Assembly: GCA_910585815.1 (NCBI GenBank)
Contig: CAJUFJ010000059.1
Coordinates: 1-20,711, forward strand
Source: an uncultured Oscillospiraceae bacterium
GTDB taxonomy: Bacteria > Bacillota > Clostridia > Oscillospirales > Oscillospiraceae
Length of the DNA stretch: 20,711 nucleotides
Direction: 5' to 3'
The notes under the pieces were generated by a model, which made no database searches, had not been told where the DNA came from, and worked only from the letters and a program-made list of their open reading frames with translations. Shown in pieces: positions 7,142 to 14,467 of this stretch; the first letter of the stretch is position 1; every line of letters starts with the position of its first letter. A program made the translations under genes and the position numbers.

Positions 7142-7546
7142 ATGTATAAGAGCAAGAAGCCTTATTTCTATGGAACCGGCCGCCGGAAGTCCTCCGTGGC
7201 CCGTGTCCATCTGTTCGAGAACGGCACCGGCGCTATCACCATCAACGGCCGTGACATCGACGACTACTTCGGTCTGGAGACCCTGAAGCTCATTGCCCGC
7301 CAGCCCCTGGTGGCCACCGAGCAGGTGGGCAAAGTGGACATCGTTGCCACCGTCACCGGCGGCGGCGTCACCGGCCAGGCCGGTGCCATCCGCCACGGCA
7401 TCTCCCGCGCCCTGCTGCTGGTCAGTGAGGAGTTCCGCCCCACCCTGAAGGCCGCCGGCTTCCTCACCCGCGACCCTCGTATGAAGGAGCGCAAGAAATA
7501 CGGCCTGAAGGCCGCCCGCCGCGCCCCCCAGTTCAGCAAGCGCTGA
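7142..7546 (+). CDS. rpsI: 30S ribosomal protein S9
   Basis: Small-subunit protein of 134 residues whose C-terminal tail reaches the P-site tRNA. The glycine-rich start YFYGTGRRKSSVARV, the central GGGVTGQAGAIRHGISRALL and the invariant basic end RRAPQFSKR are all present. The ATG has AAGGAGG in the short rplM-rpsI gap. The pair is closed by a hairpin terminator at 7568. Confidence 0.98.
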   Translation: MYKSKKPYFYGTGRRKSSVARVHLFENGTGAITINGRDIDDYFGLETLKLIARQPLVATEQVGKVDIVATVTGGGVTGQAGAIRHGISRALLLVSEEFRPTLKAAGFLTRDPRMKERKKYGLKAARRAPQFSKR

Positions 7547-7567
7547 TTTTCACCTCTTATATTTCAA

Positions 7568-7595
7568 ACTGCCAGCCTGTTGGGCTGGCAGTTTT
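7568..7595 (+). terminator. Terminator of rplM-rpsI
   Basis: A 10-bp stem (ACTGCCAGCC, 7568-7577, with GGCTGGCAGT, 7583-7592) around a 5-base loop is followed by a short T-rich stretch. It sits 21 bp after the rpsI stop. Confidence 0.85.
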
Positions 7596-7634
7596 CTGTG
7601 TCTGTAAACAATTTTTGAACTCCGCAAAAACCCC

Positions 7635-7662
7635 TTGACATTTTTTTCTTTCGGGGTAAAAT
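7635..7662 (+). promoter_or_regulatory. Promoter of the marR-ABC operon
   Basis: TTGACA at 7635-7640, a 16-bp spacer and TAAAAT at 7657-7662. The expected start point (about 7669) falls at the edge of the inverted repeat at 7671-7693, so a bound repressor would block initiation. Confidence 0.8.
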
Positions 7663-7670
7663 AATCAACA

Positions 7671-7693
7671 CGTTAATCATTAACCGATTAACG
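7671..7693. promoter_or_regulatory. MarR-type operator (perfect inverted repeat)
   Basis: CGTTAATC (7671-7678) and GATTAACG (7686-7693) are perfect inverted arms 7 bp apart. A second, shorter palindrome (GTTAA-TCA-TTAAC) overlaps the left arm. The position at the predicted transcription start, just before the gene for a MarR protein, strongly suggests autorepression that also covers the exporter genes. Operator identity is inferred, not shown. Confidence 0.75.
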
Positions 7694-7717
7694 ATTTGTT
7701 TGAAAGGAGGTCTTCTC

Positions 7718-8185
7718 GTGGAAGTATCGTTTCACGAGATGGAGCTGCTGTCCCGCAGCCTGAGCAATGCTCACCGCTCAGCGGTGCAGGCGGAGCTGAA
7801 CGCCGCCGGCCTGGAGAAGGTGGGCCACCCCATGCTGGTGTCCATCCTCCAGTCCGCCGACGAGGACCCGGAGGGCCAGTTTCAGGCCCAGCGGGAGCTG
7901 GCTGACCTGCTCCACGTCTCCCCTCCCGCCATAGCCAACTCGTTAAAATGCTTGGAACGGGACGGCTATGTCCGCCGAGAGCCCTGGCCCAGGGACGCCC
8001 GGCGCAACCGGGTGATTCTCACCGAAAAGGGGACCGAAGCCGTGGAGGGCTGCCGGGCCGTATTCCTCCGGGTGTCCGCCCGGATGATGGACGGTTTTAC
8101 CCCCGAGGAGCTGGCCCTGCTGGCTCAGTTTCAGCGCCGGATGCTGGACAATCTGACCCGTCCGGATTCCCACGAAAAGGAGTGA
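7718..8185 (+). CDS. MarR-family transcriptional regulator
   Basis: A 155-residue winged-helix regulator. The GTG at 7718 is preferred because AAAGGAGG lies directly before it; an upstream in-frame TTG would place that site inside the gene. The winged helix is visible as QRELADLLHVSPPAIANSLKCLERDGYVRREPWPRDARRNRVILTEKG (about residues 52-100): helix-turn-helix, then the DxR-type wing. The flanking helices form the dimer domain. Proteins of this type repress neighbouring drug exporters until a ligand binds. It precedes two ABC half-transporter genes with only a 7-bp gap and has an operator-like palindrome in its own promoter. Confidence 0.92.
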   Translation: MEVSFHEMELLSRSLSNAHRSAVQAELNAAGLEKVGHPMLVSILQSADEDPEGQFQAQRELADLLHVSPPAIANSLKCLERDGYVRREPWPRDARRNRVILTEKGTEAVEGCRAVFLRVSARMMDGFTPEELALLAQFQRRMLDNLTRPDSHEKE

Positions 8186-8192
8186 TTTTACC

Positions 8193-9926
8193 TTGCTTTC
8201 CCTGTTCCTGACCCACCTTGAGGGTTACAAAAAGGACGCTATCAAATCCCCCATCCTGATTATTCTGGAGGTCATCTGCGAGCTGCTCCTCCCCCTGGTG
8301 ATGGCGGAAATTGTAGATGCGGCCATCCCCTCGGGGGACGTGGGCTATATCTTTGCCATGGGCGGCCTGATGCTGGTTCTGGCTGTGCTGGCCATGGCCT
8401 GCGGCGTGGGCTCCGCCAAATACGCCACCTTTGCCAGCCAGGGCTTTGGCGGCAATCTGCGCCAATGCCTGTTTAATAAGGTGCAGGACTTCTCCTTCGC
8501 CGACATCGACCGCTTTTCCTCCGCCTCCCTTATCACCCGCATGACCAACGACGTGAACGCCATGACTATGATGCTGTCTATGGGCCTGCGGATGCTGGTG
8601 CGGGCTCCGGTGATGCTCCTTGTCGCTCTGGGGGTCAGCCTGTATCTCAACGCCAGACTGGCTGTGATTCTGCTGGTGGTCATCCCCCTGATGGCGCTGG
8701 CCATCGCGGTGCTGATGAAGGTCTGTACCAGGCTCTTTGAGCGGATGCAGAAGAAGATCGACGGACTGAACAACGTCCTCCAGGAGAATCTGGTGGCCAT
8801 CCGAGTGGTGAAGGCCTTTGTCCGGGAGGACCACGAGCGGAAGAAGTTCAACCGCGCCAGCGACGAGCTGATGGAGGCCGGTCTCACAGTGGGAATGCGG
8901 ATCATCGCCATCATGCCCATCATGATGCTGTGTCTGAACGGGGCCACCCTGGCCGTCCTCTACTTCGGGGGCCGCATGGTTATGGGGGGCGATTTCGAGC
9001 TGGGCGACCTGAACGCTTTCCTCAGCTACATCATGCAGGTGCTGATGAGTGTGATGATGGTGGCCATGTCTTTGCTCCAGCTGTCCCGGTCTCAGGCCTG
9101 CGCCCGGCGGATTAACGAGGTCCTGGAGGCCGTCCCCTCGGTGCAGGATAAGGAGGAGACCGTCCCCCTCCCCGCCCCCAGGGGCCGGGTGGAGTTTAAG
9201 GACGTGTCCTTTAAATACGCCGCCTCCGGCACCGGGGACGACGTACTGTCCCACATCAGCTTTGCCGTGGAGCCGGGGCAGTTTGTGGCCATTGTGGGGG
9301 GCACCGGCACGGGAAAATCCTCCCTGGTCAATCTCATTCCCCGGTTTTACGACGTCACCGGCGGGGCCGTGCTGGTGGACGGGGTGGACGTGCGGGACTA
9401 CCCCCTGGAGGAGCTGCGCGCCCGCATCGGTATGGTGCTCCAGACCAACATCCTCTTTACCGGCACCATCCGGGAAAACCTGCTGTGGGGCAGGCCGGAC
9501 GCCACCGAGGAGGAGATGGTCCAGGCGGCGAAAGACGCCCAGGCCTACGACTTCATCATGTCCCTGCCTGAGGGCTTCGACACCCAGCTGACCCAGGGGG
9601 GCACCAACGTCTCCGGCGGGCAGAAGCAGCGGCTGTGCATCGCCCGGGCCATGCTCCGCAGGCCGGCCATCCTCATTTTGGACGACTCCACCTCCGCCGT
9701 GGACTCGGCCACCGAGGCGGCCATCCGGGAGTCCTTCCACAACAACCTCAAGGACACCACCGTCATCATCATCGCCCAGCGCATCTCGTCGGTGCAGTAC
9801 GCAGACGAAATTCTTATCCTGGACGACGACCACATCGCCGGACGGGGCACCCATGAGGAACTGATAAAAACCAGCAAAATCTATCAGGAGATCTATCAAT
9901 CTCAGCAAGAGGGGGTGGGCGGATAA
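8193..9926 (+). CDS. ABC exporter half-transporter with degenerate ATPase site (BmrC/YheI-like)
   Basis: A 577-residue half-transporter: six-helix membrane domain (about 1-310), then nucleotide-binding domain. The start is a TTG at 8193, with AAAAGGAGTG upstream and no better start nearby. Walker A is GGTGTGKS (369-376), the signature is VSGGQ (473-477) and Walker B is ILILDD (D497). The residue after Walker B is Asp498 instead of the catalytic Glu, and the switch histidine is replaced by Gln (IIIAQRIS). Both changes are known from the non-catalytic subunit of heterodimeric exporters such as BmrC and TM287. It should therefore pair with the next gene product, which has the canonical residues. 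The likely role is export of drugs or lipophilic compounds, under the MarR protein. Confidence 0.93.
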   Translation: MLSLFLTHLEGYKKDAIKSPILIILEVICELLLPLVMAEIVDAAIPSGDVGYIFAMGGLMLVLAVLAMACGVGSAKYATFASQGFGGNLRQCLFNKVQDFSFADIDRFSSASLITRMTNDVNAMTMMLSMGLRMLVRAPVMLLVALGVSLYLNARLAVILLVVIPLMALAIAVLMKVCTRLFERMQKKIDGLNNVLQENLVAIRVVKAFVREDHERKKFNRASDELMEAGLTVGMRIIAIMPIMMLCLNGATLAVLYFGGRMVMGGDFELGDLNAFLSYIMQVLMSVMMVAMSLLQLSRSQACARRINEVLEAVPSVQDKEETVPLPAPRGRVEFKDVSFKYAASGTGDDVLSHISFAVEPGQFVAIVGGTGTGKSSLVNLIPRFYDVTGGAVLVDGVDVRDYPLEELRARIGMVLQTNILFTGTIRENLLWGRPDATEEEMVQAAKDAQAYDFIMSLPEGFDTQLTQGGTNVSGGQKQRLCIARAMLRRPAILILDDSTSAVDSATEAAIRESFHNNLKDTTVIIIAQRISSVQYADEILILDDDHIAGRGTHEELIKTSKIYQEIYQSQQEGVGG

Positions 9927-11992
9927 TGCCAGGACCTCATCACGCCCCAAAAGGGGGCTATGTCAAGCCCAAAAACATGAAAAAGACCATGGGCCGACTG
10001 GTGGGCTACCTCACCAAAAGCAAGCTGCCCCTGCTCTTTGTTCTGCTGTGCCTGCTGGTTTCGGTGGGCACCAACCTGGGCGGGTCGTATCTGGTGCGGC
10101 CCATTATCAACAACTTTATCTGGTCGGGCTGCACCGACTTCGCCGGGCTGGGCCGGGCCATCCTCGGGCTGGCAGGCATCTATCTGCTGGGCTGTCTGGC
10201 CACCTACGGCCAGTCTGCCGCTATGGTCCGGCTGGCGGAGAAAGGAGTCAACCGGCTGCGCAAGGACCCCTTTGACAGCTTACAGAAGCTCCCCCTGTCC
10301 TATTTCGACCAGCATCCCCATGGGGAGCTCATGAGCCGGTTCACCAACGACGCGGACAATGTGCAGATGGCCCTGCAGCAGAGCATGGTCTCCCTGTTCT
10401 CCAGCTGTCTCATGTTCGTGGGGCTGGTGACCCTCATGCTGGTTATCAACTGGAAGCTGTTCCTTGCCACCGCCCTGGTGCTGGCCCTTACCATGTTCCT
10501 GTTTAAGCAGCTGGGCAGCCGGAGCCGCCGGTTTTACCAGCAGCAGCAGGCCGCCCTGGGGGCCGTCAACGGGGAAATTCAGGAGACCATCGAGGGGTTG
10601 AAGGTGGTAAAGGCTTTCACCCACGAGGAGGCGGCCAAGGAAAAATTCCAGGCGCTGAACAACACCTATCGGGACGCGGCCCAGAAGGCTAACTTCTATT
10701 CCGGGGTTATTATGCCGGTGGCGGGCAACCTGATGAACATCAGCTACGCCCTCACCGCCGCCTTCGGCGGACTGCTCTCCGTCCTCCAGGGCTTCGACCT
10801 GGGCGGGCTGGCTATCTACCTCAACTACTCCCGGCAGGTGGGCCAGCCCCTGAATCAGATCTCCCAGCAGATGACCACTCTGCTGTCCGCCCTGGCGGGT
10901 GCGGAGCGCATTTTTGAGGTGATGGACACCGCCGGCGAGGTGAATGAGGGCTCTGTCACCCTGATTCCCGCCGAGAAGGACGCCAACGGCACCCTCTCCC
11001 CCTTCACCGGGACGGGACGACCCCGGACCTGGGCCTGGAGGGTCCCCCGGGGCAACGGCATGGAGTTGGTTCCCGTCTTTGTGGGGGAAGACGAGGTCCT
11101 CACCGAAATTACCGACCCGGAGGCCGTCCCCGACCCCGCTATGCTGGCCGACCACGGCTGGGCCTGGAAGTACCCCGACCCCGACGGGGAGATGGGGCTC
11201 CACCTCATTCGAGGCACGGTGCGAAACGTCCCCGGGGAGGACTACTGCCTTACCGAGCTGCGGGGGGCGGTGCGGTTCAGCCATGTGGACTTCTCCTATG
11301 TCCCCGGTAAGCGGATTTTGAAGGACGTGTCGGTCTATGCCGACCCGGGGCAGAAGATCGCCTTTGTGGGCTCCACCGGGGCGGGCAAGACCACCATTAC
11401 CAACCTGATCAACCGGTTCTACGAGATCGAGGGGGGCATGATCACCTACGACGGCATCCGGGTGAAGGCCATCCGCAAGGAGGACCTGCGCCGGTCACTG
11501 GGGGCGGTGCTCCAGGACACCCACCTGTTTACGGGGACCATTATGGACAACATCCGCTATGGCCGGCTGGACGCCACCGACGAGGAGTGCATCGCCGCCG
11601 CCAGGAGCGCTAACGCCCATTCCTTTATCCGCCGCCTGCCTGAGGGCTACCAGACCCAGGTCACCGGAGACGGGGCCAACCTGTCCCAGGGCCAGCGGCA
11701 GTTGCTGGCCATCGCCCGGGCCGCCGTGGCCGACCCGCCGGTGATGATTCTGGACGAGGCCACCTCCTCCATCGACACCCGGACCGAGGCTCTGATTCAA
11801 AAGGGCATGGACACCCTTATGGAGGGGAGGACGGTGTTCGTCATTGCACATCGGCTGTCCACCGTGCGCAACTCCAACTGCATTGTGGTCATTGAGCACG
11901 GCGAGATTGAGGAAAAGGGCAGCCATGAGCGCCTTCTGGAGGAAAAAGGCCGGTACTACCGGCTGTACACCGGACAGTTCCAGCTGTCCTGA
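9926..11992 (+). CDS. ABC exporter half-transporter, catalytic partner (BmrD/YheH-like)
   Basis: A 688-residue half-transporter whose ATG overlaps the stop of the preceding gene by one base (TAATG). The six-helix membrane domain covers about residues 30-330 and the nucleotide-binding domain about 440-680. Walker A is GSTGAGKTT (482-490), the signature is LSQGQ (586-590), and Walker B ends in D610 with the catalytic E611. The switch histidine is present (VIAHRLSTV). LSQGQ deviates from LSGGQ, as expected if it faces the degenerate site of the partner. Between the two domains is an insertion of roughly 100 residues with two WAW segments, typical in position for the longer subunit of BmrCD-like exporters. 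A GC-rich hairpin follows the stop. Confidence 0.94.
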   Translation: MPGPHHAPKGGYVKPKNMKKTMGRLVGYLTKSKLPLLFVLLCLLVSVGTNLGGSYLVRPIINNFIWSGCTDFAGLGRAILGLAGIYLLGCLATYGQSAAMVRLAEKGVNRLRKDPFDSLQKLPLSYFDQHPHGELMSRFTNDADNVQMALQQSMVSLFSSCLMFVGLVTLMLVINWKLFLATALVLALTMFLFKQLGSRSRRFYQQQQAALGAVNGEIQETIEGLKVVKAFTHEEAAKEKFQALNNTYRDAAQKANFYSGVIMPVAGNLMNISYALTAAFGGLLSVLQGFDLGGLAIYLNYSRQVGQPLNQISQQMTTLLSALAGAERIFEVMDTAGEVNEGSVTLIPAEKDANGTLSPFTGTGRPRTWAWRVPRGNGMELVPVFVGEDEVLTEITDPEAVPDPAMLADHGWAWKYPDPDGEMGLHLIRGTVRNVPGEDYCLTELRGAVRFSHVDFSYVPGKRILKDVSVYADPGQKIAFVGSTGAGKTTITNLINRFYEIEGGMITYDGIRVKAIRKEDLRRSLGAVLQDTHLFTGTIMDNIRYGRLDATDEECIAAARSANAHSFIRRLPEGYQTQVTGDGANLSQGQRQLLAIARAAVADPPVMILDEATSSIDTRTEALIQKGMDTLMEGRTVFVIAHRLSTVRNSNCIVVIEHGEIEEKGSHERLLEEKGRYYRLYTGQFQLS

Positions 11993-11996
11993 CACG

Positions 11997-12027
11997 AAAG
12001 GGCCCCGCCGGCTGGCGGGGCCCCTTT
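11997..12027. terminator. Bidirectional terminator between the ABC operon and hicB
   Basis: GGCCCCGCC (12001-12009) pairs with GGCGGGGCC (12014-12022), extended by AAAG and CCTTT, around a GGCT loop. It lies 4 bp after the exporter stop and just past the hicB stop on the other strand, so it can serve both. A nearly identical palindrome occurs at 12684-12701. Confidence 0.82.
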
Positions 12028-12028
12028 G

Positions 12029-12364
12029 CTATACCGTCACATATTTCTCCAGCGACTGTTCCACTAAGCTGTTCAGCGACATATTGCGGGCGGCGGCGCA
12101 GATGGCCGCTCTCCGGTGCAGCTCCGGAGAAATACGGACGTTAAAGCTGCCCTTGTAGGCCCGCTCCGGCTCGATCCCCTGGGCCTGGCACAGCTCCAGA
12201 TAGTCTTCCACCGCGCCGTGGAAGTCCTCCAGCAGTTCCTGGGCGGTCGTCCCCTCGTAGGAAATCAGACTCCGAATGCCCATCACCTGTCCAAACAGCA
12301 CCTTGTCCTCCTCGGAAAATTCCACGCTGCCCACGTAGCCCTTATATTCCATCGTATTTTTCAC
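12029..12364 (-). CDS. hicB: HicB-family antitoxin
   Basis: A 111-residue antitoxin. The N-terminal half (KGYVGSVEFSEEDKVLFGQVMGIRSLISYEGTTAQELLEDFHGAVEDYLELC) is the partially degraded RNase-H-like HicB domain. The C-terminal 40 residues (FNVRISPELHRRAAICAAARNMSLNSLVEQSL) form a ribbon-helix-helix DNA-binding domain. It should neutralise the HicA ribonuclease and repress the operon. The start is a GTG at 12364 that overlaps the hicA stop (GTGA) and follows AGGAGGG at 6-bp spacing; an ATG four codons later is the alternative. The toxin-first order is usual for HicAB. Confidence 0.92.
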   Translation of the reverse strand: MKNTMEYKGYVGSVEFSEEDKVLFGQVMGIRSLISYEGTTAQELLEDFHGAVEDYLELCQAQGIEPERAYKGSFNVRISPELHRRAAICAAARNMSLNSLVEQSLEKYVTV

Positions 12365-12615
12365 AGCAATCCCTCCTGTTCCAAAACCTCCAGCAGCTGC
12401 TTGACCTGATACTCCAAAAGCTCTTTTCTTGGGTGGGGCTTGTGCAGCAAAATCGGTGCGCGACCCTCGCTGTAAAACAGCACGCGGGAACCACTGGTCT
12501 TTCCCTTGTTGAATCGCTGATAGGTCAAATAGCCCAACAGGGTCTCAGCCTCTTGGAAAGTAAAGTCCCGTGGTTTTGATTTCAGTCTTCGAATTAGCTT
12601 TTCCTTTTGCCCCAT
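12361..12615 (-). CDS. hicA: HicA-family toxin (mRNA interferase)
   Basis: An 84-residue toxin-like protein with a double-stranded-RNA-binding-like fold. KLIRRLKSKPRDFTFQEAETLLGYLTYQRFNKGKTSGSRVLFY is the HicA pattern, ending with HKPHPRKELLEYQVKQLLEVLEQEGL. In classical HicA the motif is GSH with a catalytic histidine; here it reads GSR. The ATG at 12615 follows GAGGGG; an in-frame GTG at 12630 lies inside that site. It overlaps hicB by 4 bp and has a good promoter upstream. Catalytic activity is likely but not certain because of the missing histidine. Confidence 0.88.
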   Translation of the reverse strand: MGQKEKLIRRLKSKPRDFTFQEAETLLGYLTYQRFNKGKTSGSRVLFYSEGRAPILLHKPHPRKELLEYQVKQLLEVLEQEGLL

Positions 12616-12637
12616 CGTATATCCCCTCACTGGATTT

Positions 12638-12666
12638 ATTATACACGCTCAAAAGCAGTTATGCAA
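12638..12666 (-). promoter_or_regulatory. Promoter of hicAB
   Basis: On the minus strand TTGCAT (12666-12661), a 17-bp spacer and TATAAT (12643-12638) lie about 20 bp upstream of hicA. The -35 overlaps an 8-bp-arm palindrome. Confidence 0.85.
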
Positions 12667-12681
12667 CTATTTTTAGTTGCA
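12662..12681. promoter_or_regulatory. Palindrome over the hicAB -35 (possible HicB operator)
   Basis: TGCAACTA (12662-12669) and TAGTTGCA (12674-12681) are perfect inverted arms around TTTT. They cover most of the -35 hexamer, where the ribbon-helix-helix domain of HicB could bind and repress. The operator role is inference. Confidence 0.6.
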
Positions 12682-12683
12682 AG

Positions 12684-12701
12684 GGCCCCGCCGGCGGGGC
12701 C
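12684..12701. terminator. GC-rich palindrome downstream of the LytTR membrane operon
   Basis: A perfect 18-bp palindrome, GGCCCCGCC followed directly by its complement, begins 4 bp after the stop of the last operon gene (minus strand). The following T content is poor. It shares its arms with the hairpin at 12001-12022, on the other side of hicAB. Confidence 0.65.
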
Positions 12702-12705
12702 TTCC

Positions 12706-13173
12706 CTATTCTTTCTGCTTTCCTCCTTTGAGCCACAGCCCGGCGGCGAAGCCGGCCATCATCAGCACATGGGTCCCCGCTGCCGCCAGGGGTCTGAGGG
12801 TAAAAAGGACATAGGCGGACTTAGGGCCGTCAAAGAGGGGATAAAACCAGGCCAGCCGGGCCAGCAGCTGGGGGTACAGAACCATCCGCAGGATGTTCGG
12901 CCCGCCCCGGCCGACCCAGACGCACAGCGCGGCAGGCAGAACCGTCCAAACAATCAGAAAACACCCCGTCTGCCAGCGGCCCGAGGGCCGGCATTTGAGC
13001 CAATACCCTCCCAGCTCCCACAAAAACGGGAGCAGAATGCCCAGCCCATAGATCATCCACTCAATACGGAAGTCTCTCCCAAACACATAGTTTACCACAA
13101 CAAAGCAGGCCAGACAGGACAGCGCCTGCATCGCCGCCAGCCAGAGGGTGCTGACCCCCAGTCGTTTCAGCAT
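12706..13173 (-). CDS. Small integral membrane protein, last gene of the LytTR operon
   Basis: A 155-residue membrane protein that I cannot assign to a family. About four hydrophobic spans are visible: near residues 6-30 (LWLAAMQALSCLACFVVVNYVF), 38-58, 70-90 (CFLIVWTVLPAALCVWV) and 128-150. The segment ILRMVLYPQLLARLAWFYPLFDG between the third and fourth is amphipathic. The start at 13173 (MLKRLG) follows GGAGGCG; an in-frame TTG at 13197 is an alternative that would include that site. It is the fourth gene of the run begun by the LytTR regulator, so a role in the same membrane process is likely. Confidence 0.75.
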   Translation of the reverse strand: MLKRLGVSTLWLAAMQALSCLACFVVVNYVFGRDFRIEWMIYGLGILLPFLWELGGYWLKCRPSGRWQTGCFLIVWTVLPAALCVWVGRGGPNILRMVLYPQLLARLAWFYPLFDGPKSAYVLFTLRPLAAAGTHVLMMAGFAAGLWLKGGKQKE

Positions 13174-13193
13174 ATCGGCAGCGCCTCCTCTCC

Positions 13194-13691
13194 TCAATAC
13201 AGTGGGATGAAAAACAGCCAGGGAGCGGTGATTACTGCCATTGCCAGGGCGATTTTATGCCGCTCCCCCTCACTGAGCAGAACGCAGCTTTTCATAGCCC
13301 ATTTGTCAAAGCGGTAGATGCAGTACCCGGCCAGGGCGACCCCCGCCAGCGTCCAGAGAAAGGCCGCGGGGTGGCCGAAGGGGTTGTGCATCGCGTAGGA
13401 CAGGGACTCATACCACCAGGAGTTGGCCTCTGCGTTTGATACAATCGAGAGGGCCACCACCATCCACAGCACCCCGACAAAGTCAGCCAGAAAGCCCAGC
13501 AGCCAGAATTTCCACCACAGTTTCCTGACCACCGCCCATTTGTTCCGATTCTTTAAGACAAACAGCGCCCCGGTGAGCACCAGGCAGTCGATGAGCAGGT
13601 TCCCCGGCAGGATTACCAGCCACACCTGGGGGAATATCCACAGCAGCCAGATAGGCAGCAGGACATTATACAGGCGCACCTCTTTTTTCAC
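13194..13691 (-). CDS. Conserved integral membrane protein in the LytTR operon
   Basis: A 165-residue protein with about five hydrophobic spans: roughly residues 8-26, 28-47, 64-86, 108-127 and 146-165. Features are a Trp-rich character, the segment WWYESLSYAMHNPFGHPAAFLW between spans 3 and 4, and FIPLY at the C-terminus. It resembles conserved hypothetical membrane proteins of Clostridia, but I cannot name a function. The GTG start at 13691 overlaps the stop of the preceding gene (GTGA) and has a long GGAGGGGAGGGG tract at 6-bp spacing, so translation is coupled. Confidence 0.8.
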   Translation of the reverse strand: MKKEVRLYNVLLPIWLLWIFPQVWLVILPGNLLIDCLVLTGALFVLKNRNKWAVVRKLWWKFWLLGFLADFVGVLWMVVALSIVSNAEANSWWYESLSYAMHNPFGHPAAFLWTLAGVALAGYCIYRFDKWAMKSCVLLSEGERHKIALAMAVITAPWLFFIPLY

Positions 13692-14467
13692 ACTGTTCCC
13701 CTCCCCTCCTTCGGCACCGCTCGGCGGTAGAGCCAGCCCAGCATGTTGCCCGCCAGGGCGGGGACGGCAATCATAAAGCAGTGGAACAGGGCGGTGTAGT
13801 TATATACCAGATAGACCATGGGCAGGTAGCACACGAAGCAGGCCACGGGGTACAGGGGGCACACCCCCTGGCGCTTGCCCAGGGACAGTCCGGAGCAGAA
13901 GCCGGCCACAGGGAGCATCAGGTAGGGCAGGAGCAGGCCGGACAGGACAGGCACGTCGGCCACCGCCGCGTGGTCGATCCAGTTCAGCACCGGGGGCAGG
14001 ACATCGCACAGCAGCAGGACCAGGGGCAGATAGGGCAGGGTCTCCCGCCACTTCAGGGGGGACGGCCCAGGGGCCAGCCCCAGCAGGGCGCGCAGCTGCA
14101 TCACCTCCACATACCAGCCGATCCACCGCCCCAGCCAGATCACAGCATAAAACAGCACCAGCATCCCCATCCACAGTGCCCAGGCCCGGCCGTCCCGCAG
14201 GTCCACGCACATCCACAGGACCAGCGCCACCTCCAGCGCGGTGACCCCCAGGTGGAGCAGCGACCGGCGGACCAGGGTAGGACCGTCGTCGGCAAAGGGC
14301 AGGGTGGCCGCCCCCAGCGTGGCTCCCAGGGCGGTACACAGCAGGCAGGCCGCCAGGGAGGGGCTCCGGGCGTTGGTAAGATAGGGCACCAGGGCCACAC
14401 TGGCCACCAGTCCCAAAATGCCCCCCATGATGATCCGGGCCAGGCAGGCCCTGTCAAGCTTTTTCAT
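13688..14467 (-). CDS. Membrane protein, DUF3021-like N-terminal half fused to a second four-helix module
   Basis: A 259-residue polytopic protein. The first about 140 residues (MKKLDRACLARIIMGGILGLVASVA..., then LLHLGVTALEVALVLWM and GRWIGWYVEVMQLRALLGL) look like DUF3021, the four-helix membrane partner of LytTR regulators in Bacillota; stand-alone DUF3021 proteins are about that size. The second half (KWRETLPYLPLVLLLCDVLPP..., LSGLLLPYLMLPVAGFCSGLSLGKRQG, AVPALAGNMLGWLYRR) adds about four more spans with no family I can name. The ATG has GGAGGAAC upstream and overlaps the LytTR gene by 14 bp. It probably controls, or is controlled by, the LytTR protein at the membrane. Confidence 0.78.
   Translation of the reverse strand: MKKLDRACLARIIMGGILGLVASVALVPYLTNARSPSLAACLLCTALGATLGAATLPFADDGPTLVRRSLLHLGVTALEVALVLWMCVDLRDGRAWALWMGMLVLFYAVIWLGRWIGWYVEVMQLRALLGLAPGPSPLKWRETLPYLPLVLLLCDVLPPVLNWIDHAAVADVPVLSGLLLPYLMLPVAGFCSGLSLGKRQGVCPLYPVACFVCYLPMVYLVYNYTALFHCFMIAVPALAGNMLGWLYRRAVPKEGRGTV

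Noticed and set aside
8097..9950. Very long open frame on the minus strand (617 codons) opposite the first ABC subunit
   Set aside because: It is rich in His, Gln and Gly with no domain pattern, a typical mirror of a GC-rich gene; the plus strand has all ABC motifs.
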